Source: Chloroflexota bacterium (GTDB lineage: Bacteria; Chloroflexota; Limnocylindria; Limnocylindrales; CSP1-4). From it: a DNA stretch of 40,037 nucleotides. The notes below the pieces were generated by a model. The model saw only the letters and a program-made list of their open reading frames with translations. It was not told where the DNA came from and searched no databases. Shown piece after piece: positions 16,376-24,412 of this stretch; within the stretch, counting starts at the first letter, position 1; the number at the start of each line of letters is the position of its first letter. The DNA lies in assembly GCA_021783595.1 (NCBI GenBank), contig JAJXTS010000006.1:1-40037 (forward strand), given 5' to 3'. A program made the position numbers and the translations under genes.

Positions 16376-18958
16376 TCATGCCGAGGCCAGCTTGCGCACG
16401 AGGTAGGGCAGGATCCCGCCAGCGCGGAAGTACAGCCGCTCCCGGGGCGTGTCCAGGCGCACCCGAGCGCGGAACGCCCGGTCGTCCGCCCGCACCTCGA
16501 CGGTCCCGGCGTCACCGCCGGCGATGCCGGTGATCGCGTAGGTCTCGCGCCCGCTCAGGTCCAGGGCGGCGCGGCCCTGCCCCGGCTCGAACTCCAGCGG
16601 CAGCACGCCCATCATCAGCAGGTTCGAGCGGTGGATGCGCTCGAAGCTCTCCGCGAGCACCGCCCGGACCCCCAGCAGCCGGGGTCCCTTCGCGGCCCAG
16701 TCGCGCGACGAGCCCACGCCGTAGGAGGAGCCGGCGAGCACGATCAGCGGCACCCCCTCGCGGCGGTACCGCTCGGCGGCGTCGTAGATCGACACCTGGT
16801 CGCCCGACGGGATGTGCGCGGTCCAGCCGCCCATGCGCTGCGGGGCGAGCGCGTTGCGGAGGCGCACGTTGGCGAAGGCGGCCCGCGCCATCACCTCGTG
16901 GTTGCCGCGCCGGGTGGCGTACGTGTTGAGGTCGGCCGGGGCCACGCCCAGCCCGGCGAGGTAGCGTCCCGCGGGCGTGTGCTCGCCGATCGCGCCGGCC
17001 GGCGAGATGTGGTCGGTCGTGACGCTGTCGCCGAGCACCGCGAGGCAGCGCGCGCCGACGATCTCGTCCACGGCGGGCGGCTCGCCAGTGCCGCCGTCCA
17101 CGAACGGCGGGCGGCGGAGGTAGGTCGAGGCCGGGTCCCACGCGTACCGGGCGGAGGCGGGAGCGTCGAGCTCCTGCCACCGGGCGTCGCCCCGGAAGAC
17201 GTCCCGGTAGGCGCGCGTGAACAGTTCCCGCCGGATCGACGCGGCGACCAGCGCGTCCACCTCGGCCGCCTCGGGCCAGATGTCGCGCAGGTAGACAGGC
17301 TCGCCGTCGGGCGCCACGCCGACGGGCTCCCGCGTCAGATCGACGTCGATCGCCCCGGCGAGCGCGTAGGCGACGACGAGCGCCGGCGACATCAGGTAGT
17401 TCGCGTGCACGGCCGGGTGGATCCGGGCCTCGAAGTTCCGGTTGCCGGAGAGCGCGGCGCAGGCGAGCAGCTGGTCCGTCTCGATGGCGGCCGCGACGGG
17501 TTCGGGCAGGGGTCCCGAGGCGCCGATGCAGGTGGTGCAGCCGTAGCCCACCAGGCCGAACCCGAGGGCGTCGAGCGGCGCCTCGAGGCCCGCCCGGCGC
17601 AGGTACTCGGTCACGACGCGCGAGCCCGGCGCGAGGCTCGTCTTGACCCACGGGCGAGGGCGCAGTCCGCGCTCCGCGGCCCGCCGGGCCAGCAGGCCCG
17701 CGGTGATGACCCCGGCCGGGTTGGAGGTGTTGGTGCAGCTCGTGATGGCGGCGATCACGACGGAGCCGTCGCGCAGCCGGTCGCGGTCCCGGGACCGAGG
17801 GGCGAACGTGGCGACGAAGCGCTCGGCCGCCTCGCCCAGCGGGATGCGGTCCTGCGGGCGGTGCGGTCCGGCGATGCTCGGCTCGATGCTGCCCAGGTCG
17901 AGATCCACGGCCTGCGAGTAGCTCGGCTCGGCGGCCGGGTCATGCCACAGCAGGTTCCCCCGGCAGTACGCCTCGACGAGGGCGACATGGGCGGGGCGGC
18001 GGCCCGTGTCGCGCAGGTACTCGAGCGTGCGCTCGTCCACCGGGAAGAACCCGCACGTCGCGCCGTACTCGGGCGCCATGTTCGCGATCGTCGCGCGGTC
18101 GGCCACGGTGAGCGCGCCGAGCGCCGGCCCCGTGAACTCGACGAAGGCGCCCACCACGCCCACGCCGCGCAGCAGCTCGGTGACGCGCAGGACGAGGTCG
18201 GTCGACGTGGCGCCGGGCGGCAGGGCGCCCGACAGGCGGACGGCGATGACCCGCGGCAGGAGCAGCGGCACGGGCTCGCCGAGCATCCCGGCGACGGCCT
18301 CGATTCCGCCGACGCCCCAGCCCAGCACGCCCAGCCCGTTGACCATCGTGGTGTGGGAGTCGCTGCCGATGAGCGTGTCGGGGAAAACGACGCCGCCGCG
18401 GCGCGTCACGACGTCGGCCAGGAACTCGAGGTTGACCTGGTGCATGATGCCGCTGTTGGGCGGCACGACCTCGAACCCCCCGAGTGTGCGCTGCGCCCAG
18501 CGGAGGAACCGGTAGCGCTCGGCGTTCCGCCGGTACTGCAGGTCCACGTTGATCTCCATGGCGTCGGGCCGCGCGAACGCGTCAACCTGCAGCGAGTGGT
18601 CGGCCACCAGCACGGCCGGGATCCTGGGGGCTGCGAGCCGCGGGTCGCCCCCGGCCTCGGCGATCGCGTCTCGGATGCCGGCGAGGTCGACGAGCGCCGG
18701 GACGCCGGTGGTGTCGTGGAGCAGCGCCCGGGCGGGATGGAAGTGGATCTCCGCCGAGGGGGCGGCGTCGGGCGCCCAGCGCGCGATCGCCTCGGCCTCG
18801 CCGTCCGCACCGGCCCGGATCACGTTCTCCAGCAGCACGCGGAGGGTGTGCGGGAGCCGCCCCGCGTCCGGCACGACATCGACCAGGCGATGCACCCGGA
18901 TCGCCCCGTTCGCGCGCCGGCCGGGCAGGGCGAGGCTCGACGTCGGGCTCAGTGCCAT
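16376..18958 (-). CDS. acnA: Aconitate hydratase, AcnA/IRP type
   Basis: 860 residues, near the usual AcnA length. It has GSDSHTTMVNGLGVLGWGVGGIEA, the cluster cysteine region SCTNTSNP and a GCTTCIG pair (three Fe-S cysteines), GDSVTTDHISPAG at the start of the swivel domain, and GSSYGVGSSRDWAAKG with the active-site Ser/Arg. It isomerises citrate and isocitrate through cis-aconitate using a [4Fe-4S] cluster. The start at 18958 overlaps the receiver-domain gene by 10 nt, so the two are coupled. The 1000-aa ORF in the track is extension through that gene in another frame. Confidence 0.95.
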   Translation of the reverse strand: MALSPTSSLALPGRRANGAIRVHRLVDVVPDAGRLPHTLRVLLENVIRAGADGEAEAIARWAPDAAPSAEIHFHPARALLHDTTGVPALVDLAGIRDAIAEAGGDPRLAAPRIPAVLVADHSLQVDAFARPDAMEINVDLQYRRNAERYRFLRWAQRTLGGFEVVPPNSGIMHQVNLEFLADVVTRRGGVVFPDTLIGSDSHTTMVNGLGVLGWGVGGIEAVAGMLGEPVPLLLPRVIAVRLSGALPPGATSTDLVLRVTELLRGVGVVGAFVEFTGPALGALTVADRATIANMAPEYGATCGFFPVDERTLEYLRDTGRRPAHVALVEAYCRGNLLWHDPAAEPSYSQAVDLDLGSIEPSIAGPHRPQDRIPLGEAAERFVATFAPRSRDRDRLRDGSVVIAAITSCTNTSNPAGVITAGLLARRAAERGLRPRPWVKTSLAPGSRVVTEYLRRAGLEAPLDALGFGLVGYGCTTCIGASGPLPEPVAAAIETDQLLACAALSGNRNFEARIHPAVHANYLMSPALVVAYALAGAIDVDLTREPVGVAPDGEPVYLRDIWPEAAEVDALVAASIRRELFTRAYRDVFRGDARWQELDAPASARYAWDPASTYLRRPPFVDGGTGEPPAVDEIVGARCLAVLGDSVTTDHISPAGAIGEHTPAGRYLAGLGVAPADLNTYATRRGNHEVMARAAFANVRLRNALAPQRMGGWTAHIPSGDQVSIYDAAERYRREGVPLIVLAGSSYGVGSSRDWAAKGPRLLGVRAVLAESFERIHRSNLLMMGVLPLEFEPGQGRAALDLSGRETYAITGIAGGDAGTVEVRADDRAFRARVRLDTPRERLYFRAGGILPYLVRKLASA

Positions 18959-19335
18959 GCGCCGCCATCCCGGCGGTGGGCCTCGAGCCGGTCGCGCAGC
19001 GCGGCGAACGAGAACGGCTTGAGCAGCACGGAGCGCACCTCTCCGTAGACGGGCGCGAGGTCCCGCAGGCAGGGTCCCGCGGCAACGCCCAGGACCGGCA
19101 GCGGGCGGAGGTCCCGAACGAGGCTGGGCGCCTCCGCGAGGTCGAGGTCGAGCAGGACGAGGTCCGCCTGGCGCAGGCGCGCGAGCGCGAGGGCGGCCGG
19201 CGCGGCCGAGGCCACGCCGCAGGCGGCGAACCCCTCCGTCGCGTCCACGTAGGCGGCGTGCAGGGAGGCGACGAGCGGGTTTCCGTCCACGATCAGGACC
19301 CGAGCGTGATATGTTTCTCTCAACGAAACACTCAT
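18949..19335 (-). CDS. Stand-alone receiver-domain protein coupled to aconitase
   Basis: 128 residues forming only a CheY-like receiver. ARVLIVDGNPLVASLHAAYVD resembles CitB/DctR receivers but has VDGNP where most have VDDD/VEDD, so one acidic Mg2+ ligand is missing. LVLLDLDL keeps the presumed phospho-Asp, and VLLKPFSF the conserved Lys. There is no output domain. The ATG at 19335 sits immediately after AAGGAG with no normal spacing, and about 7 nt after the predicted transcription start, so initiation may be leaderless. The 3' end overlaps the aconitase start. It could be a degenerate or truncated CitB-type regulator whose partner is elsewhere. Confidence 0.8.
   Translation of the reverse strand: MSVSLRETYHARVLIVDGNPLVASLHAAYVDATEGFAACGVASAAPAALALARLRQADLVLLDLDLAEAPSLVRDLRPLPVLGVAAGPCLRDLAPVYGEVRSVLLKPFSFAALRDRLEAHRRDGGAWH
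19312..19330. promoter_or_regulatory. Inverted repeat, likely IclR operator
   Basis: TGTTTC-N7-GAAACA lies 27 bp upstream of the iclR-type start codon and just inside the 5' end of the divergent receiver gene. TTTC...GAAA dyads are common among IclR-family operators. Its position downstream of the predicted minus-strand transcription start suggests repression of the receiver-aconitase operon. Confidence 0.5.
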
Positions 19336-19348
19336 CTCCTTGAGGTGA

Positions 19349-19378
19349 ACAATAGCGGTGTCTGGCCCCGACCGTCAA
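19349..19378 (-). promoter_or_regulatory. Promoter of the receiver-aconitase operon
   Basis: On the minus strand TTGACG (19373-19378) and TATTGT (19349-19354) are separated by 18 bp, one of the best sigma-70-like promoters in the window. The predicted start is near 19342, so the receiver mRNA has almost no 5' leader. The promoter overlaps the start codon of the divergent IclR gene. Confidence 0.6.
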
Positions 19379-20182
19379 CGCAATCCCGTCGCGCGGGCCT
19401 TCCGGGTGCTCGCCTTCATGGCCGAGCGCCAGGAGGCGTCATGGGGTGTGCGCCAGCTCGCCGCCTCGCTGGGGATGAACGCGAGCACGCTGCACCGGCT
19501 GCTCGGCGCGCTCGAGGCGGAGGGCCTCGTGCGCCAGGAGGCGGAGACAGGGCGGTACGCGCTGGGCATGGGCTTCCTGCGTGTGGTGTGGCTCGCCGCG
19601 ACCCGGGAGTCGCTGGCGGGGATCGCGCTGCCCGCGCTGCGCGGGCTCAGGGACGCGACCGGGGAGACGGCGCTGCTCGGGGTCTACGACCGAGGGGAGG
19701 GGGCGATGATGCTGATCGCGGCCGCGGAGTCGCACCACGCCGTGCGCAACGTGCGGCCGCTCCACACGTGGATGCCCGTGCACGGCGGGGCGTCGGGGCG
19801 GGCCCTGCTGGCGTCGCTGTCCGGCGCGGAGCGCGAGGCCATCCTCGCGGGCCCCCTGGCGGCGGTCACCGACGCGACCGTGACGGACCCCGGGGCGCTC
19901 AGGCGCAACCTCGACGACGTGCGCCGCAGGGGCTACGCGGTGAGCCACGGGGAGCGGGTCGCCGGTGGCGTCGGGATCGCCGCGCCCGTCCTCGCGGGCG
20001 GCGGGCGCCTCGTCGGGGTCGTCGGCATCACCATGCCGGAGCAGCGGTACTCGCCCGCCGACGAGCCGCGGCTGGTGGGCCTCGTCCTCGCGGCGGCGCG
20101 CGCGGTCGCGGGCGCGCTGGAGCCCGGGGCGGGCGACGAAACGGCGAAGAGGACCGGGGCGGGCGCGCCGTCGCTCCGCTGA
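19358..20182 (+). CDS. IclR-family transcriptional regulator
   Basis: 274 residues from GTG, with GAGGTGA 9 nt upstream. The N-terminal winged helix (about 10-75) has WGVRQLAASLGMNASTLHRLL; the C-terminal effector domain (about 90-250) has VHGGASGRALLA, RGYAVSHGERVAGGVGIAAPV and VVGITMPEQRYS. IclR proteins bind small carboxylates or aromatic acids and often repress divergent catabolic operons. It is divergent from the receiver-aconitase operon with only 22 bp between start codons, and shares the TGTTTC/GAAACA dyad, so it probably controls that operon. Confidence 0.93.
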   Translation: MSGPDRQRNPVARAFRVLAFMAERQEASWGVRQLAASLGMNASTLHRLLGALEAEGLVRQEAETGRYALGMGFLRVVWLAATRESLAGIALPALRGLRDATGETALLGVYDRGEGAMMLIAAAESHHAVRNVRPLHTWMPVHGGASGRALLASLSGAEREAILAGPLAAVTDATVTDPGALRRNLDDVRRRGYAVSHGERVAGGVGIAAPVLAGGGRLVGVVGITMPEQRYSPADEPRLVGLVLAAARAVAGALEPGAGDETAKRTGAGAPSLR

Positions 20183-20220
20183 TCGGGGCACTGGGCCGGC
20201 ATGCCCTGGAGGGGCGTCGG

Positions 20221-21534
20221 TCAGATCAGCATCTCCGGCCGGCGAACGCCGGGCTCGCTGAACCGGGCCAGCCGAAACCCCTCGATCGGCAGCGGGCTGA
20301 CGCCGTCGACGGCCAGTCCGGCCGCGATCGCGCCCAGGGCCGGCCCGAGGGTGAAGCCGTGCCCGGACAGACCCGTGATGATCGTCAGGCCCTCCGGGCC
20401 GCACGCCCCGTCGATCACGGGCAGCCCGTCGGGCGTCATGTCCACGAGCCCGCCCCAGTAGCGCGCGGGCGTCGCGGCGGCCATCGCGGGGATCACGCCG
20501 GCGAGCCTCGCCAGCGCACGGTCCACCGCGACCCGGTCGGGGCGCGGCTCGGGCGACCGGTCGGGCACCAGCCGAGTGTCCAGCGTGGACATCGTCGCGA
20601 TCTGGCGGAGGATTCTCCGTGCGCCGAGCTGGAGTCGAAGGTGGCTGCGGAAGTCGGCAGCCCGGCTGAGCCAGAACCGCAGCCCGTTGAGGTCGTAGAG
20701 GGACACCTCGTGCCGCACGACGGCGTTGAGCCCGCCGCTGACGACGACCCGGCCCCCCGGGCGCTGGCGCGCACCGAAGCCGAACGCGCGGATCGTCTGG
20801 CGGAAGACGGGCGGGAGCGCCTTCGTCTCGACTTCCGACATCACCACCGGCATGATCGGCACCGCCAGCCCGACGGTGCTCGCCAGATACGGCGTCCAGG
20901 CGCCGCCGGCAACGACCACGGCACTCGCCGCGACCGTGCCGGCAGAGGTCTCGAGGCCGGCAACGCGGCCCGCGCGCTCGATGACCCGCGTCGCCTTCAC
21001 GCCGTAGGCGACGCCCGCGCCGCGATCCAGGGCTCGCCGCACGAAGGCCTCCGTGCCCTTCTCGGGCTGGCACTGGGCGTCGATCGGGCTCCACATCGCG
21101 CCGAGGAACGGTCCCGTGGCCGCCGGCAGGACCTCGCGGGTCTGGTCGGGGTCGAGGAGGGCAACGTCCGCGAGGCCGGACGCGTGAGCCTCGTCCACGA
21201 GGCCGCGCAGCACCGGCAGGTCCGAGTCCCGGGTGGCGAAGTAGAGGTTGCCGCCGACGACGAACTCGAAGTCTGCCTCCTCGGCCGCCTCGCGCCACAG
21301 CCGGAGCGCCTCGACGGCGAGCGGGAACTCTGCCGCGTGGCGGCCCTGCACCCGGAGGCTGCCCTGCGCGCGCCCGGAGCCCTCGTGCGCGGGCCCGTCC
21401 TCCTTCTCGACCAGCAGGACCGACGCGCCGCGCGCGGCGACGGCGGCGGCGGTCGCCGCTCCGGTGATCCCCGCCCCGACGACCACGACGTCGGCCCCGG
21501 ACGGCAGCTCCCGCCCGCCGACCGCCGGGCTCAC
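20221..21534 (-). CDS. FAD-dependent oxidoreductase (DAO family, glycine/D-amino-acid or sarcosine oxidase-like)
   Basis: 437 residues from a GTG that overlaps the upstream stop codon (GTGA), so it is coupled to the muconate-cycloisomerase-like gene. VVVVGAGITGAATAAAVAARG is the FAD dinucleotide-binding loop, followed by an acidic VEKE end. The C-terminal TGLSGHGFTLGPALG is the second FAD contact of DAO enzymes. WGGLVDMTPDGLPVIDG is the family hallmark. It should oxidise a secondary or primary amine (sarcosine, N-methyl or D-amino acid), transferring electrons to O2 or a carrier. The substrate is unknown. Confidence 0.9.
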   Translation of the reverse strand: MSPAVGGRELPSGADVVVVGAGITGAATAAAVAARGASVLLVEKEDGPAHEGSGRAQGSLRVQGRHAAEFPLAVEALRLWREAAEEADFEFVVGGNLYFATRDSDLPVLRGLVDEAHASGLADVALLDPDQTREVLPAATGPFLGAMWSPIDAQCQPEKGTEAFVRRALDRGAGVAYGVKATRVIERAGRVAGLETSAGTVAASAVVVAGGAWTPYLASTVGLAVPIMPVVMSEVETKALPPVFRQTIRAFGFGARQRPGGRVVVSGGLNAVVRHEVSLYDLNGLRFWLSRAADFRSHLRLQLGARRILRQIATMSTLDTRLVPDRSPEPRPDRVAVDRALARLAGVIPAMAAATPARYWGGLVDMTPDGLPVIDGACGPEGLTIITGLSGHGFTLGPALGAIAAGLAVDGVSPLPIEGFRLARFSEPGVRRPEMLI

Positions 21535-22643
21535 GAGGCGCCCCGGGCGTCGAGCCAGGCGACGGCGTCCAGGTCCACCGTCACCCCCAGGCCCGGCCCT
21601 GCCGGCACCGCCACGCTGGAATCGGCGACGTCGATCTGCTCCACGGTGATCTGCTCCCGGTACTTGAGGGGCCCCACGAGGTAGGAGGGGAACGCGAGGT
21701 CGGGCAGGGCCGCCGCCACGTGCAGGCCCATCGCGGTCGCGACGCCCATCTCGAGGACCGAGCCGACCACGGCGCCGACGCCGAACGCGGCCGCGAGCTG
21801 GGCGATCGCCATCGCGGCCGTCGGGCCGCCCACCTTGGAGTGGCCGATGTTCAGGACGCTCGCGGCCCCGGCGGCCACGAGGCGCGCGGCGTCCTCCCTG
21901 GACCGGACGGCCTCGTCGGCGATCACGGTGAACCCGCGGTCCGCGACCGACGGGGGGAGGGCGGGCGGGCGCTCCGCCGACATCGGCTGCTCCACGACGC
22001 GGATGGCGAGCCCGTCGAGCTCCGGCAGAGCGCGCGCGAAGTCGTCGGCTGACCACTGGCCGTTGATGTCGACGAGCAGCCGGGTCGCTGGGCCGACGGC
22101 GTCGCGCACGGCCCGCAGCCGGGCGAGGTCTGCCCGCAGCTCCCCGCGGCCCGCGTACAGCTTCAGCCAGCGGTAGGCGTCGCGCTGCGCCAGGGCCGTC
22201 TCCGCCATCCGCGAGGCATCCTCGTCCCAGCCCACCGAGCCGTGGACCTCGACCCGATCGCGGAAGGCCCCGCCCAGGAGTTGCGACGCCGGGATGCCGA
22301 GAGCGCGACCGGCGAGGTCGATGAGCGCGGTGTCGACCGCCGCCTGCGTGAAGGGCGCGCCGACGAGGGCCGGCCCGATCGCCGACAGCAGCGGCCAGCG
22401 GTCGAGCGGGTCGCGGCCCAGCAGCGCCGGCGCGACGACCTCGGCGACGAGGGCCACCACGGACGCCTGCGTCTCCGACGTGAACGCCGGCACGGGGCAC
22501 GCCTCGCCCCACCCGACGTGGCCCTCGCTGCCCCGGATCGCCACCAAGACGTTGGGCGACGCGGTGCGCGTGGTCTGACCGAACCGGAACGGGACGCGGA
22601 ACGACGCCTTGAGTGGGATTGCCTCGACGGACTCGATGCGCAT
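21531..22643 (-). CDS. Enolase-superfamily protein, muconate cycloisomerase/racemase-like
   Basis: 370 residues from the ATG at 22643. It has the MR/MLE N-terminal capping domain (WGEACPVPAF) and barrel. The metal ligands are visible as VDINGQW (Asp), EQP (Glu) and ADEAV (Asp). At the usual KxK site the sequence reads KLYAG, and at the later NIKxxKxGG site it reads NIGHSKVGG, so the two canonical catalytic lysines appear to be replaced by Tyr and Gly. It is therefore not a standard muconate or dipeptide-epimerase enzyme; an o-succinylbenzoate-synthase-like or new reaction is possible. It heads an operon with the FAD oxidoreductase under likely control of the divergent GntR regulator. Confidence 0.82.
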   Translation of the reverse strand: MRIESVEAIPLKASFRVPFRFGQTTRTASPNVLVAIRGSEGHVGWGEACPVPAFTSETQASVVALVAEVVAPALLGRDPLDRWPLLSAIGPALVGAPFTQAAVDTALIDLAGRALGIPASQLLGGAFRDRVEVHGSVGWDEDASRMAETALAQRDAYRWLKLYAGRGELRADLARLRAVRDAVGPATRLLVDINGQWSADDFARALPELDGLAIRVVEQPMSAERPPALPPSVADRGFTVIADEAVRSREDAARLVAAGAASVLNIGHSKVGGPTAAMAIAQLAAAFGVGAVVGSVLEMGVATAMGLHVAAALPDLAFPSYLVGPLKYREQITVEQIDVADSSVAVPAGPGLGVTVDLDAVAWLDARGAS

Positions 22644-22686
22644 GGGCGAGTGCTCCTGCCGGTGGACTGGATCAGACCTTACCACT

Positions 22687-22695
22687 GTGGGCCAC
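22687..22695. promoter_or_regulatory. GTGGNCCAC dyad, operator copy 1
   Basis: GTGGGCCAC followed by G lies about 45 bp upstream of the enolase-superfamily start codon. A second copy (GTGGTCCACG) is at 22771-22779. Both are preceded by CA/AC and followed by a G, and look like paired sites for the neighbouring GntR regulator. Confidence 0.45.
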
Positions 22696-22770
22696 GAAGT
22701 AGTCCACTCATAACCCACTTCCCCGCCGGGCGCCACCACACACGCTCGATCGCCGCCCCAGCGCGGTACA

Positions 22771-22779
22771 GTGGTCCAC
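22771..22779. promoter_or_regulatory. GTGGNCCAC dyad, operator copy 2
   Basis: GTGGTCCAC lies directly after a TACAGT -10-like hexamer and 3 bp before the AGGAGG ribosome-binding site of the GntR gene. A repressor bound here would block its own synthesis. Confidence 0.45.
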
Positions 22780-22793
22780 GCAGGAGGTGGCTG

Positions 22794-23441
22794 TTGCTCG
22801 GATCGCGCCGTCGGTCAGGACTCGTCGTCGAGCAGATCGTCGGCCTCGTGAGGGCAGGCGGGCTGCGGCCCGGTCAGGCGCTGCCCACGGAGCGCGAGCT
22901 CAGCGCATCGCTCGGCGTGAGCCGGACGGTCGTGCGTGAGGCGTTCGCCGAGCTCGAGCGCCGGGGCCTGGTCCGGGCGGTTCGCGGGTCGGGACGCTAT
23001 CTGCGCGATGCCCAGGACCTGCCGCCCGGCGAGCGGGTCCTCGAGACCGCCTCGATCGCCGACATCCTCGAGGCCCGTCGGCTGCTGGAGGTCCAGGTCG
23101 TCGAGCTGGCCTGCGAGCGGCGGACCTCCGACGACTCGCGGAGGATCGCGGAGGCGGCGCGGCAGCTGACGCGCTGGGAGGACAACGTCGCGTTCCATGT
23201 GGCGGTCGCCGCCGCGGCCCACAACTTCGTGCTGGAGCGGTGGATCCGCGAGCAGCTCGAGATCGCCGGCGGGCTCCACCAGCGAGAGCGCTACGAGGAC
23301 GCCCAGGAGATGGACCGCATGCGGGCGGAGCACCTCGAGATCGCTGACGCGATCGCCGCGCGTGACGGGCCGCGGGGGGCCGACGCCATCCGGGTCCATC
23401 TCGAGCGGACGAGGCGCGCCGTCGTCAGCGGCACCGCCTGA
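22794..23441 (+). CDS. FadR/GntR-family transcriptional regulator
   Basis: 215 residues from a TTG start at 22794, chosen because AGGAGG lies 6 nt upstream and the protein then begins at the normal family position; the 399-aa track ORF runs back through the divergent gene. The winged helix is LRPGQALPTERELSASLGVSRTVVREAFAELERRGLVRAVRGSG. The C-terminal all-helical FCD domain has RRLLEVQVVELAC, FHVAVAAAAHN and EHLEIADAI. These proteins bind carboxylate effectors. It is divergent from the enolase-superfamily/DAO operon and flanked by two GTGGNCCAC dyads. Confidence 0.92.
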   Translation: MLGSRRRSGLVVEQIVGLVRAGGLRPGQALPTERELSASLGVSRTVVREAFAELERRGLVRAVRGSGRYLRDAQDLPPGERVLETASIADILEARRLLEVQVVELACERRTSDDSRRIAEAARQLTRWEDNVAFHVAVAAAAHNFVLERWIREQLEIAGGLHQRERYEDAQEMDRMRAEHLEIADAIAARDGPRGADAIRVHLERTRRAVVSGTA

Positions 23442-23571
23442 GGTGGCCGGGGTGCTCGCCCGCCGACGAGCGGCAGCCGGTGGGCCGGCGCTCCGCTGAT
23501 CGAGCCGCGGCTGGTGGCCGATCCGGCCGCGGGCTGTATCCTTGGGGTCCGCGATCCCGGATCGCGGGCGC

Positions 23572-23647
23572 GCGCCTGTAGCTCAGCGGATAGAGCGTCG
23601 GCCTCCGGAGCCGAAGGTCGCAGGTTCGAATCCTGTCGGGCGCGCCA
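23572..23647 (+). tRNA. tRNA-Arg (CCG), integration target
   Basis: The acceptor stem GCGCCTG / CGGGCGC is followed by G and an encoded CCA. The anticodon loop CTCCGGA has anticodon CCG, reading CGG. The T-arm is GGTTCGAATCC. The 3' 15 nt before the final A are repeated at 28121 and 34644, identifying this as the attachment site of the elements that follow. A CGCGATC/GATCGCG hairpin and a TATCCT -10-like box lie upstream. Confidence 0.97.
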
Positions 23648-24350
23648 TTTCAACCTTCTCGGGCAGCGCCAGCGCCAGACCGTGCGCGTAGGCCGCCTGC
23701 GTCAGCCGGACACCCACGATCTCGGGGCCGGCGACTGTGATCCGGTCGTAGATGGCGTGGAGCACGTCCGCCTTCTCCTTCGACTTCTCGGGGGCTTGGA
23801 GCGACTCGCCGAGGGCGCGCAGCCACTCGACGGCGCGCTCGGCGGGTAGTCCGGCGGCCGTCCGTTCGGTGACCGCGTCCCGCTGCTGGCGGAGTGCCTT
23901 CAGCCGGGCGAGGTATGCCTCGTCGCCGAGCCGGCCGCCGGCGTGCTCGAGCGCGAGCTCGCGGATCTGGCGCTCGATCCGCGCCCGGTCGATCTCGACC
24001 GGCTGCTGGCTGGACCCCAGCGCCGCGGCGACCGAGGCCATGGGTGCGGTCGTCGAGGGCGAGGCCCGCGACCTGCGCCAGGACCGGCGCCTCCCACGTC
24101 GCATCGCCGAGGCGTGCCCTGCGGCCCCATGCCTCGCACGGCTTGGCGCGCTGCTTGCGGTGGCGGCCGCCGGCGAAGGTGCCGTCGTTGCGCAGCCGCC
24201 GCCCGCAGACGCACGCGAGGAGGCCGCCCAGGAGGTCGACCCGGTCGCGGTCCCTCGGTCCGCCGCCGCGGGTCCGGAAGCGTCGCACGTCCTCCACGCG
24301 TGCCCAGAGCTCGTCCGACACCGGCGGGTTCGCGCGCCAGGGCGCGGGCT
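23583..24350 (-). pseudogene. Large serine integrase remnant (C-terminal part, element 1)
   Basis: The minus-strand product matches the C-terminal half of the integrase at 28.0-29.6 kb almost residue for residue: PAPWRANPPVSDELWARV, the zinc-ribbon LLACVCGRRLRNDGTF and a coiled-coil segment. The N-terminal catalytic domain is missing, replaced by the terminator of the beta-helix gene. An extra base near 24045 (after LALDD) shifts the frame. The last codons run through the att core (ARPTG) into the antisense of tRNA-Arg, giving the GFEPATFGSGG tail often seen opposite tRNAs. It cannot encode an active recombinase. Confidence 0.85.
23632..23656 (+). other. Left attachment site (attL) of the tandem elements
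   Basis: The core CCTGTCGGGCGCGCC at the tRNA-Arg 3' end is followed by the element arm ATTTCAACCT. The same core occurs at 28121-28135 and 34644-34658. To the left is tRNA sequence, to the right the 3' end of an integrase gene, as expected for an attL with integrase adjacent. Confidence 0.8.
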
Positions 24351-24363
24351 TGAGGGATTTGGC

Positions 24364-24394
24364 GAGCACGGCCCGGGCAACGCGGGCCGTGCTC
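24364..24394 (-). terminator. Terminator of beta-helix gene 1
   Basis: GAGCACGGCCCG / CGGGCCGTGCTC, a perfect 12-bp stem with a 7-nt loop, 18 nt after the stop codon. A nearly identical hairpin follows beta-helix gene 2 at 32790-32820, so gene plus terminator form one duplicated cassette. Confidence 0.7.
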
Positions 24395-24412
24395 GAGTCG
24401 TTCGCGGTGGAC

